A stretch of DNA of 64,000 nucleotides from positions 1,397,748 through 1,461,747 of the forward strand of contig NZ_KB900626.1 of NCBI RefSeq assembly GCF_000379125.1. The letters are read 5' to 3'. Origin of the DNA: Methylosinus sp. LW4 (GTDB lineage Bacteria; Pseudomonadota; Alphaproteobacteria; Rhizobiales; Beijerinckiaceae). Shown piece by piece: positions 15,171-23,697 of this stretch. The notes beneath the pieces were generated by a model, which was not told the origin of the DNA, did not search any database, and saw nothing but the letters and a program-made list of their open reading frames with translations. Numbering within the stretch: position 1 is the stretch's first letter; every line of letters begins with the position of its first letter. Position numbers and translations under genes: made by a program.

Positions 15171-15649
15171 CGGTCTCATGCTTTTCTCTCCCCCGCGCGG
15201 CTGTGGCCGCGTCTGGCGCGGCCGTTCGGTCAGCGATCATGCTGGCGGACCGGCCGGATGGCCGCGCCTTCCCTTTGCTTTTGGTCCGCGTGCCGCGCGT
15301 CGCGCGGCCGGGCGCGCTGAAGTTTCGCGTCGCGCTCGGCCGCGAGCCGAGACCTCGGCGCTTTTCCGCCGGCTTTCGCCGGCGCTGCATGCGATCTCCC
15401 CTCTCCTCCCCGTGGCGGTTTCTCTCACTCTTCGCCGCCGCGACCTCGCGCGGCCGTCCTCGCTCCCAGGGACGGCCGCGCTCTTTCTCTTCCCGCGCGC
15501 CGTTGGCGCGGCGCGCTCTCGTCTCGTCCAGGTGTGATGTGAGCCTCGTCGATTTCGCCTTTTCTCTCTCCGATCTGCCGGCGCTCTGCCCCGAGCGGCG
15601 GCCCGTGTCGTCTCCTGTTCCCCTGATGCACGCATCATCGGGGAGTTCG
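15171..15649. other. 479-bp apparently non-coding, pyrimidine-rich region
   Basis: I see no convincing gene here. Open frames exist because of the GC content, but their products are Arg/Ser/Pro-rich without domain-like order. Repeated C/T tracts (cttttctctc, tttctctcactc, ctctttctcttccc) recur on the + strand. A perfect palindrome TGATGC-AC-GCATCA lies at 15624-15637, 12 bp before the next ATG, and may be an operator. The block may hold a leader RNA or regulatory sites for the downstream genes. Confidence 0.45.
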
Positions 15650-16027
15650 ATGGAAAAGGATTCGGCAGGATTGCGAAAAGTTTCGCAATTTTTCGAAAGG
15701 TCGGCGGCGCTGGACGGGGAAGCGGTCGATCGCGTCGCGCTCTATTTGCGGCGGGCGCATCCGGTGAAGACGGCGGAATGCGTTTCCGCGCATACGAATG
15801 GCGCGATCAGCGTCGCGCGCGTGCGCAAATGGCTCGAGCATGCGGCGGCCCCGGATTTTCGCGCCATGCTGCATTTGATCCGCGCCTATGGGGCGGAGTT
15901 TCTCGTCGATGTGATCGGCGATGCGCCGGAGAGCCTGCTCGCGGCCGCCATCGCGGAAAAGCGTGCGCGTCTCGCCGAGCTGCAGCGTGCGCTCGACGAA
16001 GAGTTTTCGATAGAGTCGCGTCGGTAA
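15650..16027 (+). CDS. Hypothetical early phage protein
   Basis: It is 125 aa (MEKDSAGLRKVSQFFERSA). The start is preceded by gggagtt. The order resembles a helical DNA-binding protein: AHPVKTAECVSAHTNGAIS followed by ARVRKWLEHA (about 45-75), then a C-terminal helix AEKRARLAELQRALDEEF. Related prophages often have a similar protein after Cro, and a CII-like activator role is possible. I cannot show it. Confidence 0.62.
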   Translation: MEKDSAGLRKVSQFFERSAALDGEAVDRVALYLRRAHPVKTAECVSAHTNGAISVARVRKWLEHAAAPDFRAMLHLIRAYGAEFLVDVIGDAPESLLAAAIAEKRARLAELQRALDEEFSIESRR

Positions 16028-16057
16028 TTTCCAGTCTTCTCTCGCGTGGGGATTCCC

Positions 16058-16435
16058 ATGCTGCGGAAACTTTGTCTGGCGGTGGTCGGAATGATCGCCG
16101 TGGCGCTCGGCGAACTGTCGTTGCGCGCCGGGGCTGCGGTCTATCGCTGCGCGTGTGCGCTCGAGCGCGGGCTCGATGGCGTGGCGGCTCTGTGCGAGCG
16201 CGCGATCGAAGGCGAGAGCCTCATCGCCATGGCGGGCGCATGGTGGGGCGGCCTGTTCGCATGGCCGGCGCCGCCGCGCGGCTGGCGTGTGCGGACGGGC
16301 GGCGTCGCGGGCGTCATCTGTTTTCCGGGCACGCTCAATGAGGAAGAAGCGCGACGCTTGGCCGAGCGTTGGCGCGATACGCGGTGCGTCCAGGCGCCGG
16401 CGCGTTATCTCGATTTGAGCGAGGGCGGTCGATGA
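16058..16435 (+). CDS. Hypothetical membrane-anchored protein
   Basis: It is 125 aa. I chose the ATG at 16058 because GGGGA lies 5 nt upstream; an in-frame GTG at 16046 is the alternative. The N-terminus (LCLAVVGMIAVALGELSL) is a signal anchor, and a second hydrophobic patch (MAGAWWGGLFAWPAPP) lies near residue 70. The stop overlaps the next start by 4 nt. The function is unknown. Confidence 0.58.
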   Translation: MLRKLCLAVVGMIAVALGELSLRAGAAVYRCACALERGLDGVAALCERAIEGESLIAMAGAWWGGLFAWPAPPRGWRVRTGGVAGVICFPGTLNEEEARRLAERWRDTRCVQAPARYLDLSEGGR

Positions 16436-16656
16436 GCGCGCGACCCCTGCTCGATCTCCAAAAACCCTATCGCCAGCGCGGCGGCCGAAAGGCGCGCTTT
16501 CTCGGCGAGATCGCGGACCCTGAATTTCCGCTCGCCTTCGCGATCGAGCGAGAGGAAGGGCGCGAGGGCGTCGACTGCTTCACGCGCCAAGGGCTTTGGC
16601 TGATCGGCTCGACGGATGATCGCGACATTGTGAATTGCGAGGCCGTCGATGGCTGA
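16432..16656 (+). CDS. Hypothetical small phage protein
   Basis: It is 74 aa starting MSARPLLDLQKPYRQRGGRK, coupled to the preceding gene by a 4-nt overlap. The basic N-terminus and mixed strand-like core (PEFPLAFAIEREEGREG) give no family assignment. Confidence 0.52.
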   Translation: MSARPLLDLQKPYRQRGGRKARFLGEIADPEFPLAFAIEREEGREGVDCFTRQGLWLIGSTDDRDIVNCEAVDG

Positions 16657-16888
16657 TCTCTTCGGCGACGTCGGACAGGATGCGCAAGCGAGCCGGAAGG
16701 CTCGCGGTCCGGCGGCGCGCGAGACGCGCGGCGAGATCGTCCAGCGCTATGGCGTCGCCGATCTGCGCGACGCGCGGGCGCACAAATGCTTTCGCTGCGA
16801 GGTTTCGACGGGGCTCGGCTTCGGCCTGCCGCATCGCGGCGAGCGCGTCGTCTTCGCCTGCAAGGCGCATTTTGCGGAGCTGCAATGA
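16649..16888 (+). CDS. Small putative zinc-binding protein
   Basis: It is 79 aa. The C-terminal half has CFRCEVSTGLGFG and then FACKAHF, giving three cysteines and a histidine that could bind one zinc. The basic helix QASRKARGPAARETRGE lies N-terminal. It overlaps its neighbours by 8 and 4 nt. Function unknown. Confidence 0.52.
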   Translation: MADLFGDVGQDAQASRKARGPAARETRGEIVQRYGVADLRDARAHKCFRCEVSTGLGFGLPHRGERVVFACKAHFAELQ

Positions 16889-17322
16889 GCGAGCGCGATC
16901 TTCCCCTGGTGTTTCGGCTGCGCGATTCCGGCTGGTGCGATGCTCCAGCGGCGCGCGCTTACATGGCCGAGGCGGCTGATGAGATCGAGCGGCTCTCGCA
17001 GCGCCGGCGTGTGCTGCCGAACAAGCGCCGGCTCGAGCTCTATGATCTCGCCTTTCGCGGCAGAGACTACGCGATCAGCGTCGGGCGCTATGAGGACGGC
17101 GGCCTCGCGGAAATCTTCATCGATGCGAAAAAGGCGAGCACGGATGCGTCGGATGACGCGCGCGCCGCAGCGCTGGTGCTGTCGCTAGCGCTGCAGCATG
17201 GATGTCCCGCCGAAACCATTCGCAATGCAGTGACTCGCGACTTCCATGGTCGCCCCGCCGACATCGTCGGCGCGGTGCTGGATGCGCTGGCGGAGACGGA
17301 GGGCGCGACATGCTCGGTTTGA
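16885..17322 (+). CDS. Free-standing TSCPD-domain protein
   Basis: It is 145 aa. Residues about 50-140 (YAISVGRYEDGGLAEIFID, then a short K-containing turn, AAALVLSLALQHGCPAE, and GAVLDALAET) match the TSCPD domain found at the C-terminus of B12-dependent ribonucleotide reductases and in stand-alone phage proteins. The N-terminal 45 residues (PLVFRLRDSGWCDAPAARAY) are specific to the phage form. No reductase catalytic subunit is encoded nearby, so it may act on the host enzyme. The family call is good; the role is inferred. Confidence 0.75.
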   Translation: MSERDLPLVFRLRDSGWCDAPAARAYMAEAADEIERLSQRRRVLPNKRRLELYDLAFRGRDYAISVGRYEDGGLAEIFIDAKKASTDASDDARAAALVLSLALQHGCPAETIRNAVTRDFHGRPADIVGAVLDALAETEGATCSV

Positions 17323-17825
17323 AACATGGCGCGCGCGAGCTGCTGTCGGCGCTGCTCCGCTCGCGCATCGGGCGCCGCGCGCCGGATATGATCATCGGCG
17401 GCGACGAGCGGCCCTATCTGATGCGCTGGTTCGTGATCCCGCGCAATCGCTGGCTCAATCTCTATCTGCATTTGTTTCTGCGCTCCGATGATGATCGCGC
17501 GCTGCATGATCATCCCTGGGCGAGCTGCTCGCTCATTCTCGACGGCTATTATCTCGAGCATGAGATCGCCGCCGGCGGCGTGCATTCGCGCAAGCGTCGG
17601 GATGCGGGGGCGTTGATCTTTCGCTCGGCGAAGGCGGCGCATCGCATAGAGATCGAAGCGCCTTGCTGGACGCTGTTCATCACCGGGCCGAAGCTGCGGA
17701 CATGGGGATTTCATTGTCCCGGCGGCTGGGTGCATTGGCGCGACTTCACCAATCCCGAGGATGGCGGCCGCACGATCGGGCGCGGCTGCGCGGCGCTCGA
17801 CGCCGGGGAGGCGGATGCGCCATGA
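17310..17825 (+). CDS. Cupin-like phage protein
   Basis: It is 171 aa from the ATG inside the 3' end of the TSCPD gene (13-nt overlap). NLYLHLFLRSDDDRALHDHP, SCSLILDGYYLEHE and AAHRIEIEAPCWTLFITGP give the paired strands and HDH...E...H metal ligands of a cupin barrel. Cupins of this type occur in many phage early regions without a known substrate. A Fe- or Mn-dependent enzyme is possible. Confidence 0.65.
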   Translation: MLGLKHGARELLSALLRSRIGRRAPDMIIGGDERPYLMRWFVIPRNRWLNLYLHLFLRSDDDRALHDHPWASCSLILDGYYLEHEIAAGGVHSRKRRDAGALIFRSAKAAHRIEIEAPCWTLFITGPKLRTWGFHCPGGWVHWRDFTNPEDGGRTIGRGCAALDAGEADAP

Positions 17826-18409
17826 CGGATGAATTCGACGATCTCGATTGGGACGAACTGGAAAAGCCCGTCGCCGCCGGCCTCGTCAAGCCGGATGTGA
17901 CGGTGACGCTTTCCGTGCGCAATGGGCGTCACACGCGCAAGAGCGCGGACGCCCCGCGCGTGTCGGCGCGCATCGTGCTGCGGCGCGAGGCGGCGGAGTG
18001 GATCGCGCGCCACGAGCCGCGCTTTCGCGTGCAGATCGCCGGGGCCGGCTGCAATCTGCTGCGCATCGCGCCCGACGCCGCGCGCGGCTCCTATGAGGCG
18101 CCGGAAATGCGCGGCGTGCGCATTCTGACCCTAGGCCGCGTCAATGTCTGGCCCAATGAGATCAGGCGCGAGATCGCGGCGGATTGGCGCGTGACGCAGG
18201 CGGGGCTGGTGGTGATTTTGCCGGCCGATTTCGCGCGCCCGGGCCAGGGCGAAACGCCTGCCGCGGCGAGCGCCATAGGGGGGGGCGAGCCTCGCCCTAT
18301 GCGCGTCGCTACGCCGGCGCCCGCGCCGCTCGTCCGTCGCGCGCTGACGCTTCCCGGCGAGCCGCCGCCCGGCCGCAGCGCGCTCGATCAGCGGCGGAGT
18401 AAGGCGTGA
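17822..18409 (+). CDS. Hypothetical phage protein
   Basis: It is 195 aa. The N-terminus is acidic (DEFDDLDWDELE), the middle is strand-rich (VTVTLSVRNGRHTRKSAD, FRVQIAGAGCNLLRIAPD), and the C-terminus is Pro/Ala-rich and likely disordered. The stop touches the start of the helicase gene. The function is unknown, but its constant place before an SNF2 helicase suggests a partner role. Confidence 0.55.
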   Translation: MTDEFDDLDWDELEKPVAAGLVKPDVTVTLSVRNGRHTRKSADAPRVSARIVLRREAAEWIARHEPRFRVQIAGAGCNLLRIAPDAARGSYEAPEMRGVRILTLGRVNVWPNEIRREIAADWRVTQAGLVVILPADFARPGQGETPAAASAIGGGEPRPMRVATPAPAPLVRRALTLPGEPPPGRSALDQRRSKA

Positions 18410-20204
18410 TGGGCGAGCTGGCGCGGTTCGACGATTCCGATCTTCCGCCCGCATTGCGGCGGCCGTCCGAGGCGCGCGCGATCGCGACGCTCTCTTATGA
18501 GCCGGAGCGCGAGGGCGCGCGCGAGGAAATCCCTGCGCGCTTCGTGCTCGATGGATCGCGCGACGCTTTCATTTCGCCGAGCGGCTGTTTCGCGGCGCGC
18601 GGATCAATCTGCAGCGCAACCGCGTCTCCTGGCCCGCGTTCCAATCGAATTTCGACGATCTGATGATGCTGATGCATCGCTATCCGGTCGCGATCGATGG
18701 CGAGGCGCGCGGCGAGTTCGAACTGCAATATGCCGCCGCGGTCCGCAAATGGCGGATGAGCGCCGCCGGGCCGGACGACCTGCCGCAGAGCCTGACGTCG
18801 CGATTTTTGGGCGAGCTGAAGCCGTTTCAGACGGAAGGCGTGCGCTTTCTGCTCGCCAATGGCCGCGCGCTGCTGGCGGACGATATGGGCCTCGGCAAGA
18901 CGGTCCAGGCGTTGGCGGCGCTGGCGGGGGCGGACCGTTGGCCGGCCGTGGTGCTGTGCCAGCCGCATATGCAAACGCATTGGGAGCGCAAGATCGGCGA
19001 GTTTCTCGACAGCCGGTTCGCCTCCGGCGATCTGCTATCGCCGGGCGGAAAAATATCCGTCGCCTCGCTTCGTGGCGCGAAGCCCGATGCGACGGCGCCG
19101 CAGGCACATATCTATATCGTCCATTATCTCGTCGTGCATGGCTGGATCGATTTGCTCGTCGCGCGCGGCGTCGCGGCCGTCGTCTTCGACGAATGCCAAG
19201 AGCTGCGCCATAGCGGGACGCGAAAATTCGAGGCGAATAAAAGGCTCGCGCGGGCTGCGCAGCTCGTCTTCGGCCTGTCCGGCACGCCCATCTACAATAA
19301 GGGCCTCGAAATCTACAATGTGCTGAATGTCATCGATCGCGGCTGTCTCGGTCCGAAGGTGGATTTTCAAGAGCAATGGTGCTCCGAGCGCGACCCTTCG
19401 CTGGTCTCCGCGCCGGATGCGCTCGGCGAATATCTCGTCGATCGCGGGCTCGTGCTGCGCCGGCGCAAGCAGGATGTTCTCGCCGAGCTGCCGCCAAAGC
19501 GGCGCGTCATAGAGCAGATAGACGGCGACGATGGGACGTTTCGCGCGCTGTTGAAAGAAGCGATCGGGCTGGCGCAAGAAGCCGAATATGTGACCGATGG
19601 ATTTCAGCGCGCGCAAATGGAGGCGATGGCGATCGCCAAGCTGCGGCGCGCCACCGGCGTCGCCAAAATAAAGGCGGCCTGCGCCTTTTTGCGCGGGCTG
19701 ATGGAATCGGGCCAGCCGACGCTCGTCTTCGCTCATCATCTCGTCGTGCATGAGGCGATCTGCGAGGCGCTGGACGATTTCGCGCCGGCGCGCATCACGG
19801 GAGAGGAAAGCCCGTCGCAAAAGGATGCGGCGCGCCAGCGCTTCATCGACGGCGATACCAATCTCTGCATGATCGCCCTGCGCAGCGCGACGGGCATAGA
19901 CGGTCTGCAAGCGCGAGCGCGGGTCGTCGTTTTTGTCGAGCTCGATTGGTCGCCGGCGGTTCATGCGCAGGCCGAGGATCGCGCCTATCGCATGGGCCAG
20001 AACGACAGCGTGCTCGTCTATTATCTGACGGTCGCGCTCGGCTCCGATCCGTTCGTGATGATGACGCTTTCCGTCAAGGAGCGGCAGTTTCTCGGCCTCA
20101 TGCAGGATGCGGCGGAGACGGAAGAGGACCGCCGCGCCGCCGAGACCGCGGCCGAACGGCACAAGGCCGAGCTGCTCGCCATGTTGCGTGGGGGGCGGAT
20201 GTGA
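18409..20204 (+). CDS. SNF2-family helicase, split by a frameshift near 18570
   Basis: It is a DNA-dependent ATPase of the SNF2 superfamily. The continuous part from 18663 (513 aa) contains motif I LLADDMGLGKTVQAL, motif II FDECQELRHSG, motif III FGLSGTPIYN, and motif VI AEDRAYRMGQ. The first frame from 18409 (MGELARFDDSDLP ... RFVLDGSRDAF) runs out of frame. In the helicase frame, upstream codons read RFHFAERLFRGARINLQRN, which continues the family's N-terminal domain. A one-base loss around 18565-18580 would explain this. It may be a true mutation, a sequencing error or an internal start at 18663. Confidence 0.78.
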
Positions 20205-21214
20205 TCGCCCTCACTCTCTATGACGAGGCGCGGCGGGCGCTGGATGCGGCGTGGCGCGTCGATGAGGTGATGCCGATACGCGATCGGGCGGCGGCGGTGC
20301 TGGCGGCGGCGCGCATCGCGCGTGACGAGCAACTGGTGCGGCAGGCGACGGAAATAAGGCTGCGAGCCGAGCGCAAGGCGGGCGAGCTGCTGCGCGAGAT
20401 GGCGATCAATGGCGAGCGCGACCGTGGCGCGGGCGGGGATCGAAAATCACGGTCGCCGGATGCGACCGTGAAAACGCTCGACGAGATCGGCGTGACGAAA
20501 TCGCAATCGAGCCGCTGGCAAAAGCTCGCCGATATGCGGACGGAGGATTTCGAGGCGAAGCTCTCGGGCGCCTCGAAGGAGATCGAGCGCGCGCTCGTCG
20601 CGACCAAGGCCGAGCGGCAGATGGAGAAGCGCCAGCGGCGCGCGGCGCGCGAGCGCGAGCTGGGCGCGCGGATCTGCGCTTGGCCGACGAAGCGCTATGG
20701 CGTGATCTATTGCGACCCGGCTTGGAAGTTCGAGACGCATTCGGAGAATGGGCTCGATCGCGCGGCCGACAATCATTATGCGACGATGACGATCGACGCG
20801 ATCAAGGCGCTCGATGTGGAGAGCATCGCTGCGGATGATTGTGTGCTGTTCATGTGGGTGACGCGTCCCTTTTTGATGATGGGCGGAGCCGTCTGTGAAG
20901 CATGGGGCTTCGAATACAAAACATGTTTCATCTGGGACAAGATCGTCGCCGGGAACGGCTATTGGAATCTCGACGACGCTGAAATTCTGCTCATCGCCAC
21001 GCGCGGCAACGTTCCCTGCCCTGCACATGGCGATCAGAAATTCAATGCGATGCAACATGAGCTGAAGGCGGCGCATAGCGCCAAACCCGAGCGTTTCGCC
21101 GAGATTATCGAGACCTACTTCCCGCATCTGCCGAAGATCGAATTGAATCGGCGCGGTCCGGCGCGGAAGGGCTGGGACGCTTGGGGCAATGAGGCGGAGG
21201 GCGCGGAGGGATGA
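20201..21214 (+). CDS. MT-A70-family DNA adenine methyltransferase
   Basis: It is 337 aa from a GTG overlapping the helicase stop by 4 nt (ATG alternatives lie inside). The N-terminal part (about 1-150) is helical with a KTLDEIGVTKSQSSRWQKLA HTH-like segment. The MT-A70 domain follows: YGVIYCDPAWKFET (catalytic DPPW variant, here DPAW), CVLFMWVTRPFLMM, FIWDKIVAGNGYW, and KPERFAEIIETYF. It is predicted to make N6-methyladenine in phage or host DNA, perhaps to evade restriction or time gene expression. Confidence 0.85.
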   Translation: MIALTLYDEARRALDAAWRVDEVMPIRDRAAAVLAAARIARDEQLVRQATEIRLRAERKAGELLREMAINGERDRGAGGDRKSRSPDATVKTLDEIGVTKSQSSRWQKLADMRTEDFEAKLSGASKEIERALVATKAERQMEKRQRRAARERELGARICAWPTKRYGVIYCDPAWKFETHSENGLDRAADNHYATMTIDAIKALDVESIAADDCVLFMWVTRPFLMMGGAVCEAWGFEYKTCFIWDKIVAGNGYWNLDDAEILLIATRGNVPCPAHGDQKFNAMQHELKAAHSAKPERFAEIIETYFPHLPKIELNRRGPARKGWDAWGNEAEGAEG

Positions 21215-21516
21215 GCATGGAAGCGCTGCTCTGGGCCGAGGGGCAGATCGCGGGCGGCTCGCAATCGCGTTTCGTCTTGCTGATCCTCGCCGGCTGCGCC
21301 GATGAGTGCGGGCGCGCCGATGTGACATGCGCGAAGATCGCTGCTCTAACGGAAATGCGCGAAGCCCAGGTGCGCGCGGCGTTTCGCCAATTGCGCGATC
21401 GCGGGCTGCTCGAAAATCCGCTGCTCGCCTGTGGAGACGGCGTCTATCGGCTGACGATGGCGAGCGCGGAGACACTGCGCACGTCGGCGCTCGACGAAAT
21501 TCGGGAGGCGTCATGA
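21211..21516 (+). CDS. Small winged-helix protein
   Basis: It is 101 aa. QSRFVLLILAGCADECGRAD, then TCAKIAALTEMREAQVRAAF and QLRDRGLLENPLL, read as a winged helix like those of replication-associated phage proteins. It is coupled by 4-nt overlaps on both sides in the replication operon. It may assist the initiator gene downstream. Confidence 0.65.
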   Translation: MSMEALLWAEGQIAGGSQSRFVLLILAGCADECGRADVTCAKIAALTEMREAQVRAAFRQLRDRGLLENPLLACGDGVYRLTMASAETLRTSALDEIREAS

Positions 21517-22037
21517 GTCCGCGGCGGATCACGCTTTCCGAGCGCATGGCTGCTGTCGAGCGCGCGCATTCGGTCTTCACCGGGGCGGAGCGCGCGCCGA
21601 CGCGGCCGTCCGAGCGAGAGTATCTCTCCGATTGTCTGCGCGGCGCCTATGAGGCGCTGCGCATGCTCGCGGCCAATGAGGCCGATCTGCTGGCGTTCAT
21701 CGAATGCCGGCGCGCGGCGCGCGAGCGTGGGGCGATAGAGGGCGCGCCGGCCGCTGCGGCGGCGCCGAACACGGCGAAGCCGGCGCGTCGCGCGCGGCTC
21801 GGAATGCTGGCGGCGCTGCGCTGCCGCAATGTGCTGTTTCAGCGATTTTTGGGCGCGGGCGACGAGGCGGCGGCGAGCGCGGCTGTGCGGACGCGCTGCG
21901 CTGTCGAGAGCCGCGGCGAATTCGATCGCGACGCCAAAGCGGCGGAGCGCTGGCGCGCGCTGGAGGCGGAATTCATCACCTGGCGCGATTGCGCGGGAGG
22001 CGCGGCGGAGCGCGCCGGGAGCGAGGGAAGCATATGA
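21513..22037 (+). CDS. Hypothetical phage protein
   Basis: It is 174 aa, helical, Ala/Arg-rich, with no recognised domain. Segments include ITLSERMAAVERAHSVFTG and ARLGMLAALRCRNVLFQRF. It is translationally coupled to both neighbours. It may be an accessory replication factor by position only. Confidence 0.55.
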   Translation: MSPRRITLSERMAAVERAHSVFTGAERAPTRPSEREYLSDCLRGAYEALRMLAANEADLLAFIECRRAARERGAIEGAPAAAAAPNTAKPARRARLGMLAALRCRNVLFQRFLGAGDEAAASAAVRTRCAVESRGEFDRDAKAAERWRALEAEFITWRDCAGGAAERAGSEGSI

Positions 22038-22516
22038 GCATCGAACCGCCGCGCCGACAATTTCGGCCGCCGCCGCGCCCGCGGAAGGAGCGGAAAATCT
22101 ATCTCGATTTCGCCTGCAATGACGAGCGCGGGCTGTTTCGCGGCCGCGCGACGATGGCGCATTTTCGCATGATCGGCGCGCGCGAGCTCGACGGCTGCGA
22201 TCTTTCGCATGACGATTGGGAACGCGGCGCGGCTTTCGGCCTCGTCGACGGCGAATTGCGGATGCATCGGCGGCGCTTTCCGATTCTCGGCTGGCGGGAA
22301 TGGCACGGGAACTGGTGCTGGAATCGCTATGCGCTGACGCGCGCCGATGGGCTGGCGCTGCTGCATGCGATGGCGGCGAGCGGCGCGTGGAGCTGCGACG
22401 GTGGATTCACGCGGATCTGCGATTGGTGGGACCGGATCGCCGCGGCGGAGGCGCTGGCGGCGGCCGCGCGGCGGGATGTGGCGCGCGCGCGCGACGAGGC
22501 GGAGCGGCGCCGATGA
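22034..22516 (+). CDS. Hypothetical phage protein
   Basis: It is 160 aa. After a Pro/Arg-rich N-terminus, KIYLDFACNDERGLFRGRA begins a Trp-rich domain (FPILGWREWHGNWCWNRYAL, ICDWWDRIAAAEAL). The function is unknown. The gene has 4-nt overlaps with its neighbours in the replication operon. Confidence 0.57.
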   Translation: MSIEPPRRQFRPPPRPRKERKIYLDFACNDERGLFRGRATMAHFRMIGARELDGCDLSHDDWERGAAFGLVDGELRMHRRRFPILGWREWHGNWCWNRYALTRADGLALLHAMAASGAWSCDGGFTRICDWWDRIAAAEALAAAARRDVARARDEAERRR

Positions 22517-23631
22517 GCATAAAGGCGACGAGCTGGGCATGGGAGCTCGACGATCGGCGCTTGAAGCCGACGCTGTTCCTCGTGCTGCTGGCGATCTGCG
22601 ACGCGGCGCATGAGGATCGCAATTTCGAATGCGTGCTCAAGCATTCGACGATCGCGGCCAAGGCGAAAATCTCCGACGATTCCGTCGCGCGGCAGATCGC
22701 GCAGCTGCGCGCCTATGGATATTTGCATGTCGTCAAGCATAGGGGCGAAGACGGCAAGCAATTGACCAATCGCTATATCGTGCTGATGACCGACGCGGCG
22801 CGGCGGCACGCCTACTCGCTCGGCTGGGACGGCGCGATCGACGCGGTAGAGGAGCGTTCTGAAGAACGAACGGATGCGGGCGCGGATATGGCGAGCCGAC
22901 CCGCAATTTGCGGGTCGGACCGACCCGCAAATCAGGGCGAGCCGACCCGCAAATTCGACGAAGCCGACCCGCACTGTTGCGGGTCGGTAATAGACGATTT
23001 TAACGAATCTAACGATTCCCCCTCTAAGGCCCCCGAGGCTTTTGGAGAGAGAGGCGCTTCGCGGGATTTCGAAAAACGAACGGCGGAGGGCGCGCCGGCG
23101 TCGCGGGGCGGAGGCGCCGAGGCGCGGATCGCGCGGTGGGACGTGTTCGCCAAGGCTTGGCCTTGGGACGCGCTCGAGGGCGTCGAATTTGCGCGGCAGA
23201 AATTCATGCAGCTGACCGATGACGAGCAGATCGGGGCTGTCGAAGGCGGACCGCGCTACATCGCGGAATGCAAGGCGCGGGGGCGAATGATCGCCCATGC
23301 GAAGACCTATCTCGCCGGAAAAAGCTGGCAATCGCGAAAGGCGCGCAGCGTCGAAAGCGCAGCGGCGCTAGGCGGCGCGGGCTTCAACGTGATGTTCGGC
23401 ACGGCGCAATTCTGGCGATGGCTGGACTATCACCAGGCCGTGCGGGACGTGCGGCTCTCCTGGCGCGACAGGCGCGACGGAAGCGCCTCGGCCCAGGGGC
23501 GCGAGAACGCCGTGCTGATGCCGATGCTGTTCGAGCTGCGCGGCGGGAAAGGCTTTTGGCGACAAAGCGAATGGCCTCCGCCGATCGCGGGCGGAGCGGC
23601 GCGCGCCGGGCCGGAGGGCGCGGCGGCGTGA
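22513..23631 (+). CDS. Lambda O-like replication initiator (winged-helix protein)
   Basis: It is 372 aa. An N-terminal winged helix (about 1-115: TLFLVLLAICDAAHEDRNFE, STIAAKAKISDDSVARQIAQ, LRAYGYLHVVKHRGEDGKQL) is followed by a low-complexity linker (about 125-190) and a C-terminal domain with GGPRYIAECKARGRMIAHAK and AKTYLAGKSWQ. The linker is encoded by an iteron array (22896-22987), so initiator and origin are combined as in lambda O. No DnaB or loader gene is seen, so it likely recruits host helicase. Confidence 0.8.
   Translation: MSIKATSWAWELDDRRLKPTLFLVLLAICDAAHEDRNFECVLKHSTIAAKAKISDDSVARQIAQLRAYGYLHVVKHRGEDGKQLTNRYIVLMTDAARRHAYSLGWDGAIDAVEERSEERTDAGADMASRPAICGSDRPANQGEPTRKFDEADPHCCGSVIDDFNESNDSPSKAPEAFGERGASRDFEKRTAEGAPASRGGGAEARIARWDVFAKAWPWDALEGVEFARQKFMQLTDDEQIGAVEGGPRYIAECKARGRMIAHAKTYLAGKSWQSRKARSVESAAALGGAGFNVMFGTAQFWRWLDYHQAVRDVRLSWRDRRDGSASAQGRENAVLMPMLFELRGGKGFWRQSEWPPPIAGGAARAGPEGAAA
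22896..23020. other. Probable replication origin: iterons plus AT-rich tract
   Basis: The 11-mer CCGACCCGCAA occurs at 22896, 22920 and 22942, and with a last-base change at 22964, at 24/22/22-bp steps. Inverted copies lie at 22908-22918 and 22977-22987. An AT-rich stretch (taatagacgattttaacg) follows at once. Helically phased iterons beside an unwinding tract, within the initiator's own linker, match the lambda origin plan. Confidence 0.8.
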
Positions 23632-23697
23632 AGCGTCGGGAAGGCGGCGTGCGGCGTGGCGTGGTGCGAGTCGGGCTTTTGGCGGATGAGGCGAGAG

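Noticed and set aside
15167..15649. Possible N-terminal extension of the 15650 gene back to 15167
   Set aside because: The extension is Arg/Ser/Pro-rich low-complexity sequence without codon bias like the neighbours. The ATG at 15650 has a plausible ribosome site.
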